Assembly (NCBI GenBank): GCA_016186995.1 | Contig: JACPKQ010000007.1 | Coordinates: 1 to 64,000, forward strand | From: Deltaproteobacteria bacterium | Lineage (GTDB): Bacteria; Bdellovibrionota; JACOXK01 | Length of the DNA: 64,000 nt | Reading direction: 5' to 3' | Shown: positions 55,672-62,672 of the stretch, in pieces | How the letters are laid out: each line of letters begins with the position of its first letter | Position numbering within the stretch: the stretch's first letter is position 1 | Made by a program: the position numbers and the translations under genes | Notes under the pieces: model-generated | Seen by the model: only the letters and a program-made list of their open reading frames with translations | What the model was told of the DNA's origin: nothing | The model's database searches: none

Positions 55672-56481
55672 ATGAAGGAAACGTTTTATAAAAAGGAAAT
55701 TAAAGTTCATGGCAATGTATATCCTTCCATTCGACAAGCAGCGCTATATTTTCATCTGAAACCACAACTTGTATGGGCTAGATTGAAGAGAGGAAAATCT
55801 ATAGACGAAGCATTTTCAAAAGTTTACCTCAAGCGTATCGGTAAAGGAAAGCCCTTTTCTATAGAAGGGAATCATTTTGATTCAATTGCGGAAGCGGCAA
55901 GGTTTTATGATATAAATGAAAGCACAGTTCGACACCGGCTAAAATCTGGATGGTCAAGAAAGCAAGCGTTTGGAATTGTAGGCCGGCCTCGAAAAGACCG
56001 CATAAAGATCAAGGTAAATAATATAGAATATTCTTCACTCACTGAAGCAGCACGCGCTCATAATTTAGCTCCTTCAATTGTTTGGCAAAGACGTCGACGA
56101 GGGTGTTCTATAGAAGAATTGTTCTCAAAAGATTGCTTGCCGTTGAAAGGCAAAAGTCGAACAATTGTCGTACAAGACAAAACATATCCTTCAGCAAAAA
56201 TCGCAGCTGTAAAGTTTGGTGTTCATTATAGCAAAGTACGTTGGCGTCTTAAGAATGGTTGGTCGCCAGAGCAAGCTTGTGGCATTGAGGAACGACCAGT
56301 TAAGCAGCGGAGACCTGTTTCATTCAGAGGTAAACAACATGAATCAATGTCTACTTTTGCACGGTATTACGAAAAAGATCCAAGATTAATTGGTGCGCGG
56401 TTAAGACGCGGATTGAGTATTGAGGAAGCGCTTGATATTAAAGAAAGGAATTATCGATCTAAGCCAATTACCTGTTTATAG
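55672..56481 (+). CDS. NUMOD-repeat DNA-binding protein, probably the first half of a split GIY-YIG nuclease
   Basis: 269 residues made of five helix-turn-helix units of about 42-50 residues: I-x-V-x-G-x-x-Y-x-S-x-x-E-A-A ... V-x-x-R-L-K-x-G-x-S-x-E-x-A. They read like NUMOD1/IENR1 modules that read DNA in homing endonucleases. Unit ends alternate between GxSIEEAFSK and GWSxEQAxGI. No nuclease residues are present in this frame. It ends just where a GIY-YIG domain starts in the +1 frame, so either one gene has been frame-shifted or two proteins are translationally coupled. Confidence 0.65.
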   Translation: MKETFYKKEIKVHGNVYPSIRQAALYFHLKPQLVWARLKRGKSIDEAFSKVYLKRIGKGKPFSIEGNHFDSIAEAARFYDINESTVRHRLKSGWSRKQAFGIVGRPRKDRIKIKVNNIEYSSLTEAARAHNLAPSIVWQRRRRGCSIEELFSKDCLPLKGKSRTIVVQDKTYPSAKIAAVKFGVHYSKVRWRLKNGWSPEQACGIEERPVKQRRPVSFRGKQHESMSTFARYYEKDPRLIGARLRRGLSIEEALDIKERNYRSKPITCL

Positions 56482-57205
56482 TGTGACCAATACAAAAGCC
56501 GGTAAGCAATATGTTGGCGAGTCCTCATGTACACTTGAAAAGCGTAGGCAATGGCACATGAAGCAAGTTTACGGTGAAAAGAGACCTGCTGAAGGTAGTT
56601 TGCAGGAGGCGATTAAAAGAGATGAACCTGAGTATTTTAAATGGAAAGTGCTTGCACGCTGTAGGTCGATAGATCAAGCTAACAGACTCGAACGAAAATT
56701 TATCAGAGAGTTTAATACTTCATACCCACATGGTTACAATCTTCGGCGAGGTGGGACAGGCATTTCAAAAAAAGGTAAAAAAATATTGGTGAATGGGAAG
56801 CCTTTTGACTCTTACAGAGCTGCAGCTGATGCCCATGGTGTAAATATTGGAACATTTCAGGATAGGTTGTACGCGGGGTATTCACCCGAACAGGCTGCTG
56901 GTTTGATTCCGCTTGATAAAGTGCATCCAAAATCACGTAAAATTAAAATAGATAATATAGAATATCCAACAATAAAAGATGCTGCTAAAGCTGCTGGTCA
57001 GCCTGCAAATAGAGTGAGAAATAGAATTCACTCTGGCTGGTCTGTAGAAAAGGCGCTTAAAACACCATTTTCGAGAAGAGATACTCCTGTGAAAATTGAT
57101 GGTACCACTTATTCATCAATGGGGGTTGCTGCAAGGAAATTAGGTATTAATTATGACACATTGAGATACAGGCTGAAAAAGCAAAGGAAGAACATGTATG
57201 TTTAA
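56432..57205 (+). CDS. GIY-YIG endonuclease with three NUMOD-like repeats
   Basis: From TTG 56432 (GAGGAAG just upstream; TTG 56420 also possible) 257 residues. The GIY-YIG domain has PVYSVTNTKAGKQYVGESS (Tyr16, Tyr27, Gly29), Arg38-Arg39, Glu87 in RLERKFI and Asn103 in GYNLRRGG. Three NUMOD-like modules follow (about 117-160, 169-212, 217-250). The start overlaps the previous gene by 50 bases. With that gene the array is five modules, nuclease, three modules. Solitary homing-type or mobile nucleases use this layout; no intron is seen. Confidence 0.7.
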   Translation: MILKKGIIDLSQLPVYSVTNTKAGKQYVGESSCTLEKRRQWHMKQVYGEKRPAEGSLQEAIKRDEPEYFKWKVLARCRSIDQANRLERKFIREFNTSYPHGYNLRRGGTGISKKGKKILVNGKPFDSYRAAADAHGVNIGTFQDRLYAGYSPEQAAGLIPLDKVHPKSRKIKIDNIEYPTIKDAAKAAGQPANRVRNRIHSGWSVEKALKTPFSRRDTPVKIDGTTYSSMGVAARKLGINYDTLRYRLKKQRKNMYV

Positions 57206-57292
57206 AATTAAAGATATTCTTTTCTTACAAAATAGAGTGGTTAGACATTTCGATGCAAAAATTAGAATGTCAGTAAATTGTGGAGATAAATC

Positions 57293-57817
57293 TTGAGTAT
57301 TAAGATTGTTCCCTTGATAGAGGCAATTCCAAATTCTGGATACGATTCCAATAAACGACGGTCTAGTTTATTAGCACATGCTGGCGTTGCTTATCTCGAG
57401 GCATATGAAGCTATGAGCAATCTACCTGAAAAGGGATTTGCTGTTCATTTCGTTGAGCTACCTTTATTGCACATGACTTTGGAACTTTTGATAAAAGCGT
57501 ATGTGTCGTGGATTGATGATAGTTTTGATCCAAAAAAAAGGGCATACAGACATTGTACAAAAAAAATTATTGAAGATTATGCGGATAAAATAAATGAATT
57601 CTCTTTGATAAAGAATAATCCTGAGAAAATTGCTCTCATTGAACAGCTAGAAAAAGCATGGAGATACTTGAGATATGGGGAAAGCACCCTTACGTGTGAA
57701 AGAAAAGATTTACATATGGCAAAAGATTTAGCAATCGAACTTGCAGAAGCTTATCATAAAGCCACTGGTCTTCGCTTTTTTAGCCATCATTTTTCGCAAA
57801 AAGGAGCAAAAAGGTGA
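57293..57817 (+). CDS. Unknown helical protein in the HAD operon
   Basis: 174 residues from TTG 57293, preceded by GGAGAT. Mostly helical: LLAHAGVAYLEAYEAMSNLP, then LPLLHMTLELLIKAYVSWID and KIIEDYADKINEF. The layout recalls HEPN-type four-helix proteins (a conserved LELLIKA helix followed by RxYRHxxKK), but the canonical RxxxxH motif is not clear. The end overlaps the HAD start by four bases (GTGA), so they are translated together. Confidence 0.55.
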   Translation: MSIKIVPLIEAIPNSGYDSNKRRSSLLAHAGVAYLEAYEAMSNLPEKGFAVHFVELPLLHMTLELLIKAYVSWIDDSFDPKKRAYRHCTKKIIEDYADKINEFSLIKNNPEKIALIEQLEKAWRYLRYGESTLTCERKDLHMAKDLAIELAEAYHKATGLRFFSHHFSQKGAKR

Positions 57818-58473
57818 AAAAAATAAAAGGTATACTCTTTGATTTGGATAATACACTCATAGATTTCATGAAAATGAAGAAAATGGCTTGTTCTGAGGCT
57901 GCAGCAGCCATGCTTGGTGCAGGGCTAAAAATAAAAGCAGAGAACTTGGCAGATGATCTTTTTAAATATTATTTAAATTATGGTATTGAGGGTGATTATC
58001 CTTTCACTGACTTTTTAAAAGAGCATAATGCCTATAAAGATGAAATTCTGGCAGCAGCAATCAATGCTTATAATCGGGTGAAATCAGCTTTTCTAGAACC
58101 CTATCCAGGGGTGATTCCAACGTTCATTAAGTTAATTAAAAAAGGAATAAAGCTTGGTATTGTGACAGATGCCCCTTCTTTAAAAGCTCACAGAAGAATT
58201 GACTCTATGAAGCTTCACGGATTTTTCGATGTCGTTGTTACTGAAGCAAATAAACCTGATCCGAAAGGTTTTTTGGAGGCTGTGAAGAAATTGAATCTGG
58301 AGCCAAAAGAAGTCATGATGCTCGGTGATTGGCCTGAGAAAGACATAGTTGGGGCTAAAAACGCAGGACTCATCACTTGTTTTGCAAAGTATGGGCAAAT
58401 GGAAAATGTTAAAGAGAAAGTTGAAGCTGACTATGTGATTCAACGAATTGAGGAGGTTAATCAAATTTTATGA
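57814..58473 (+). CDS. HAD-superfamily hydrolase
   Basis: 219 residues, probably a phosphatase. Motif I DLDNT (Asp9-x-Asp11 region in GILFDLDNTLIDF), motif II IVTDAP, motif III Lys in NKPDPKGF, and motif IV MLGDWPEKD are intact. The cap is inserted after motif I (type I). It starts at GTG 57814 and overlaps both neighbours by four bases. A truncated copy of its N-terminus lies 2.5 kb upstream. Confidence 0.85.
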   Translation: MKKIKGILFDLDNTLIDFMKMKKMACSEAAAAMLGAGLKIKAENLADDLFKYYLNYGIEGDYPFTDFLKEHNAYKDEILAAAINAYNRVKSAFLEPYPGVIPTFIKLIKKGIKLGIVTDAPSLKAHRRIDSMKLHGFFDVVVTEANKPDPKGFLEAVKKLNLEPKEVMMLGDWPEKDIVGAKNAGLITCFAKYGQMENVKEKVEADYVIQRIEEVNQIL

Positions 58474-58991
58474 GTCAAGGATATAATAATACTGAAGAAA
58501 GAAAATTTCAATTTGCTAAAGATTATTGGCAGGCAAATACACAATCGCAAAGAAATTATTTGGGATGGTTGATATCGATAAATGGAGGATTATGGGCTGC
58601 GCTTTATGCGATATCAAAGTCTTCAGATTATAGCGTAGAGTTTTGGGGTGGTTTAACAATGCTTGCCCTTATTTTAGTCAATCTTATTATATCGCTTCAT
58701 TATACCAGACAGCACTATTTAAATGAGCTACTTTTTGACAAGATTTTATCCAAGTATAAATCAATAGAGGAAAACGAAGACAAATGGAAAGGTTGGGGAT
58801 GGATTTTGACTCGATTAGTCTTATCATTGATGGGAGCCATATCGATCATTTATGGAGTTAATTTTTTTTGTAAAGATTCATTGAATGTCTGTGTTTATGT
58901 TCTTGGAGTATTTATTGTAGTAATCGTTTGGTATTTTGCTCTGACACTACTTGGAAAAGCTAATAAGCCAATGGATCCTGATAAGAAATAA
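58470..58991 (+). CDS. Four-helix membrane protein of unknown function
   Basis: 173 residues with membrane helices at about 30-49, 58-77, 110-130 and 139-161 and a charged N-terminal region (1-28). The loop between helices 2 and 3 (78-109) is charged and cytoplasmic by the positive-inside rule. The ATGA overlap ties it to the HAD gene. The family is not recognised. Confidence 0.7.
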   Translation: MSQGYNNTEERKFQFAKDYWQANTQSQRNYLGWLISINGGLWAALYAISKSSDYSVEFWGGLTMLALILVNLIISLHYTRQHYLNELLFDKILSKYKSIEENEDKWKGWGWILTRLVLSLMGAISIIYGVNFFCKDSLNVCVYVLGVFIVVIVWYFALTLLGKANKPMDPDKK

Positions 58992-59047
58992 ATTTTTTAA
59001 TTATCTTTTATACACAGGAAAATATTTAAAAAAGTAGGAAGCCGAGA

Positions 59048-59755
59048 ATGAGTGATGTAACTTTTAAATACAAAGGTAAGACATATACAGAAGCAAAGAA
59101 TGCTGAATCAAGCAAAGATTCTGAGCGATATAAGTGCTTTGATTCCATTATTCAACTGACAGATGACGAAGGCAGTACCCTTTCCGGTCTGTTTCATGAC
59201 AAAGATTTGGAGGTCATTCAGCTTGGCCTTGTAGCTGGAGAATTTAAGCCTAAACTTTTATCGACTTTAAAAGTTACTCAAATGGTGACTTTCTTGCTTT
59301 ATAGGTTCAATGTTTTTGACCTTCAGATGGGAATTGGGATTCTATATGCTAAAGCTTACAAAAAAGGAAATGCATCTTTTTATATGCCGAATGAATTGTT
59401 AAAAATGCTCAATGAACCTAAACTTTCTATTTTTAAAAAAAGAAAAGATAAATGTGGAACGCATGTTTCTGTGCCTGATAGAATTAATATGCTTAAGGAA
59501 AATAAAATCTGCCAAGATGATTCCCTTCTTAAATCTGTAAGGGCATTTGGTCATTTGAGAAATGTCTTAGTACATCCATTGTTTAAACAGCGAGAACCAA
59601 TAACGGCTCTAAAAGAATTAGGATATGATATCATTTTGATGAATATTTATGAAAAAGACATGCGCTCGATTGAGCAAGTAGGAAAACTTATTTTAGAAAG
59701 TTGGTATTGTATAAATCAGATAAAGCATTATGTTTGTGACTTGGTTAAAAATTAG
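59048..59755 (+). CDS. Protein with a HEPN-type RNxxxH motif
   Basis: 235 residues, no signal. The helix SVRAFGHLRNVLVHPLF contains Arg171-Asn172-x3-His176, the RNxxxH motif of HEPN ribonucleases and toxins. The long helical stretch before it (60-105) fits a HEPN bundle. The N-terminal 50 residues (FKYKGKTYTEAKNAES) are separate. It is 56 bases after the membrane protein and in the same direction. RNase activity is inference. Confidence 0.55.
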   Translation: MSDVTFKYKGKTYTEAKNAESSKDSERYKCFDSIIQLTDDEGSTLSGLFHDKDLEVIQLGLVAGEFKPKLLSTLKVTQMVTFLLYRFNVFDLQMGIGILYAKAYKKGNASFYMPNELLKMLNEPKLSIFKKRKDKCGTHVSVPDRINMLKENKICQDDSLLKSVRAFGHLRNVLVHPLFKQREPITALKELGYDIILMNIYEKDMRSIEQVGKLILESWYCINQIKHYVCDLVKN

Positions 59756-59951
59756 GGTAAGAAGTTTTTGAAAAAATTGCCTTTTTGACGGTTTTTTCAT
59801 CAACCCCAAGAGCCTTTCCGATTTGATAATAATTCATCCCTAATTTAAAAAGTTGTTTGGCTTTTGGGCTGATTTTTTGATAAAGAAAGAGTTCTTCTGT
59901 AAATATTGGGAAATCAAGGTCAATTTCAGAGATGGTGCGAATTGGTGGCAA
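59745..59951 (-). pseudogene. Recombinase-like remnant with a helix-turn-helix
   Basis: 68 residues from TTG: PPIRTISEIDLDFPIFTEEL, then KAKQLFKLGMNYYQIGKALG and VDEKTVKKAI. The last part is a helix-turn-helix as found at the ends of resolvase-type recombinases and transposases. There is no catalytic domain and no ribosome site, so it looks like the end of a lost gene. It converges on the HEPN-like gene with an 11-base overlap. Confidence 0.4.
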
Positions 59952-59985
59952 ACGTGTCCACCAACTTCTATATTTTTTGTTATTA

Positions 59986-60453
59986 TTATTTATTTTCTTT
60001 TAAAACTTTTTTAAGATCCTTTAAAGTATCTCCAATATTCATATGGTCGGAAGGTAAAATTCCTTTTGCCTGATAATAAGCTTTTGAAAAAGTGTCTCCC
60101 ATTGATCTAATAAGAGTTTCCACAAATGGCTCACTATGGGGCATGTGTTGAACAAGTATTTTGTTAATGTCAATTTGAATTCCCTGTCCCTCACTAAAAA
60201 CTTTTACAAGGGAGTCTTTGTTGTTTCCGTATTTGCACGTTAACCCATGCTTAAACTCTTCTTGAATAAATTTATAATCTTCTTTTTTTGACATTTCATT
60301 AAAAAGCCTAGCTCGTTCCAACTGCTTCCATATTTCAAAACGTAACTCATCACTGAATTTTTTAAGTTCACTTGCTTTTTGAAAAGGGAGCCCAGCTAAT
60401 TTATCTCTTGTAGCTGAATTGTTTGCGTGGTTTTTTTTATTATTTTCTTGCAT
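59986..60453 (-). CDS. Hypothetical soluble protein
   Basis: 155 residues, polar, with an Asn/Lys-rich start and helices FSDELRFEIWKQLERARLF, FVETLIRSMGDTFSKAYYQA and DTLKDLKKVLKE. No motif or family is recognised. It stands alone on the minus strand, divergent from the response-regulator gene across a very AT-rich 195-base gap. Confidence 0.5.
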   Translation of the reverse strand: MQENNKKNHANNSATRDKLAGLPFQKASELKKFSDELRFEIWKQLERARLFNEMSKKEDYKFIQEEFKHGLTCKYGNNKDSLVKVFSEGQGIQIDINKILVQHMPHSEPFVETLIRSMGDTFSKAYYQAKGILPSDHMNIGDTLKDLKKVLKENK

Positions 60454-60520
60454 ATAATGTATTAAAGATACTGGAAAATATTAAAAGTTTCAATATATTA
60501 CGTCATGTCTTTACGAAAAC

Positions 60521-60609
60521 CTACATAAAACTACATAAATATTTATTTAATATTTGAAAAATACATAAAAATATTATAAATATATAAAAATAACTAATAT
60601 CTACATAAA
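60521..60609 (+). repeat. Four CTACATAAA-type boxes spaced at multiples of 10 bp
   Basis: CTACATAAA at 60521, 60531 and 60601, and ATACATAAA at 60561. Spacings of 10, 30 and 40 place all boxes on one face of the helix. They lie in the AT-rich gap before the response regulator (start 60649) and look like iterated binding sites for a regulator. Confidence 0.5.
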
Positions 60610-60648
60610 ATAGAAAAAAATCTCATTTGATTTTAAAAAAGGAGCACA

Positions 60649-61059
60649 ATGGAAGAGAAAATATCAGTTTTAGTTATTGATGATGACGACCTCTTTCGTC
60701 GAATGATGTTTAACTTTCTAAGTAAAAAGAAATTTGATGTTAATGAGTGTAAAAGCGGAAAAGAAGCAGTTAAGTGTGTGAAAGAAAGACATTTCGACAT
60801 TATATTTTGTGATATGGCCATGCCTGAAATGAATGGAATCAAGACGGTAAAAGCACTTAAAAAAATTGATCCAGAAGCTAAAATAATCATAATGACAGGT
60901 TATGCAGATGAAGATGATTGGCGTGAAATCCAAAAATCAGGAGCCTGTGCGGGACTTCTTAAATCAGTTAAAATGGACAATATTTGTTTAATCATTGAAA
61001 AATCAATAGAATTGACCATTCCAGAATTTGAAAAATGGATTCAAGAGACTCACAATTGA
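60649..61059 (+). CDS. Single-domain response regulator (CheY-like)
   Basis: 136 residues, one receiver domain: acidic pocket Asp11-Asp13, phospho-acceptor Asp55 in IIFCDMAMPEMNG, Thr83 in MTGYAD and Lys105. The usual Lys-Pro is Lys-Ser here (LLKSV). There is no output domain, so it should act by protein contact or in a phosphorelay. GGAG stands well before ATG. It is followed by a kinase after 101 bases. Confidence 0.88.
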   Translation: MEEKISVLVIDDDDLFRRMMFNFLSKKKFDVNECKSGKEAVKCVKERHFDIIFCDMAMPEMNGIKTVKALKKIDPEAKIIIMTGYADEDDWREIQKSGACAGLLKSVKMDNICLIIEKSIELTIPEFEKWIQETHN

Positions 61060-61160
61060 AGGAATAGAATATCTTTTCATTTGATCTCGGATTGATGATT
61101 GAGGGGTTTTCTATTGCACAATTCAAAAAATAAACTGTTTCTTCCGATAATGAAGAAGCG

Positions 61161-62654
61161 ATGAAGTATTTTAATAAATTAAGCCTTTTAACCAAAATCT
61201 CGCTGGTTGTGAGCTTTGCTATTATTGTCATAGAAGTGATGATTGCCATTCCGTCCGTGATCAAGAGAAAAAAGGATGTATTTTTGCGTCATCATCATTT
61301 TAATTTTAGTCTTCTTCATACCATTCACAAACCCCTGATTCATTATCTAGATTCAAATCGAATAGTGGATAGTAAAATGCTCATGGATATGTTTCGTGTG
61401 CATGTCGAGGTTGGATTTAAAGAATATGCTATTACAGATCAATCGGGAAATCTTCTGGTCTCCTTATATAAAAAGACTTCATTTCATACCCAGAAAATTG
61501 ATTATGATCTGACAGAGAACGAAAATTTTTACTGGAAACACCTTAAGAAAAAAAATATGCTCATTTATAAATATAATATTACAAAAGAAAATAAACTCTT
61601 ATATTCGATTTATCTTTCTTATTCAGATGCTTATTTTTGGAAACAGGTATGGGTTTATACTGGAAGCGTTTTGCTTTTGATCACTCTCATTATTATTTTT
61701 ACATCTGCTGGAATAGTATTGCTTCTGAATCCGATTATTATTAGCCCTATTAAAAGAATAGTCCTTGCTAATAAGAAAAAGGAATTTATTGAGAGGCATT
61801 TTTTCCCTGGTGATGAATTGGGGAGTATTATGGAATCTCGCCATGAGATGTTGGAACAGTTAAGAGAATATCAATCAAATCTGGAAGACAAAATTCAGGA
61901 AAATACAGAAACGCTCAATCAAGCTTATAGAAAATTACAGGTTTTAGATAAAGCTAAAGATGATTTTTTAGATCTTATATCACATGAAATGAGAACCCCT
62001 CTAACGCTTATTGAAAATACGTTTACGTTGTTTAAAGAGCAGATTGTGAAAGGAAAACAACAAAGTCTTCACCTTTTAGATGTCGGTATTAAAAACAGCA
62101 AACGCCTCGAAAAATTGGCAGATTTATCGATAGATATTGCTGCTCTGAATGAAGAAAAGTTTATGCCAAAGCAGGAAAGTATGAATCTCAATGAAATTAT
62201 TTTAAGTGCGATTCTATCAATGCGCCCGCACGCTCATCAAAAAGGAATTGTTATTAAAGCAGATTCTTTAGAAGACGGGGTTTTAATCATGAGTGACAAA
62301 GAGAGATTGGTTAAAGTTATTAAGACTGTTTTAGAAAACGCTATCCAGTTCAGCCCCCAGAATAAAAAAGTAATAATTGAAGAAGAGTTCAGAGAAAATA
62401 ATGTTATTATTAAAATTCAGGATTTTGGAGCAGGTATTAAGGAAGACCTCAAACATCTTGTTTTTGAGCCCTTTGCTTCAATAGAAGATATTTTATCTCA
62501 TACGAAAGGTTTAGGTTTAAGTCTTTTTTGGTGCAAAAAAGTGATGGGAGTTCTGGGAGGATCGATCTCTTTTGAAAGCAAAGAAGGACAGGGTGCTACC
62601 TTTTTTATTCAACTTCCCCTTCTTCAAGAATTAAAGCGGAACAAGGCTGCTTAG
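61161..62654 (+). CDS. Membrane sensor histidine kinase
   Basis: 497 residues. Membrane helices at about 13-34 and 166-190 enclose an extracytoplasmic sensor of about 130 residues. A HAMP-like linker (191-235) and coiled coil (236-265) lead to the H-box DLISHEMRTP with His275. The ATPase domain has ENAIQFSP, DFGAGI and KGLGLSLFWCKK. The adjacent single-domain regulator is the likely partner. The stimulus is unknown. Confidence 0.9.
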   Translation: MKYFNKLSLLTKISLVVSFAIIVIEVMIAIPSVIKRKKDVFLRHHHFNFSLLHTIHKPLIHYLDSNRIVDSKMLMDMFRVHVEVGFKEYAITDQSGNLLVSLYKKTSFHTQKIDYDLTENENFYWKHLKKKNMLIYKYNITKENKLLYSIYLSYSDAYFWKQVWVYTGSVLLLITLIIIFTSAGIVLLLNPIIISPIKRIVLANKKKEFIERHFFPGDELGSIMESRHEMLEQLREYQSNLEDKIQENTETLNQAYRKLQVLDKAKDDFLDLISHEMRTPLTLIENTFTLFKEQIVKGKQQSLHLLDVGIKNSKRLEKLADLSIDIAALNEEKFMPKQESMNLNEIILSAILSMRPHAHQKGIVIKADSLEDGVLIMSDKERLVKVIKTVLENAIQFSPQNKKVIIEEEFRENNVIIKIQDFGAGIKEDLKHLVFEPFASIEDILSHTKGLGLSLFWCKKVMGVLGGSISFESKEGQGATFFIQLPLLQELKRNKAA

Positions 62655-62672
62655 AGTTGCAGTTGGATAGTG

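Noticed and set aside
59945-59970. Right attachment site of an ssrA-integrated island
   Set aside because: GTCCACCAA resembles the tmRNA end only over about seven bases, which is not enough.
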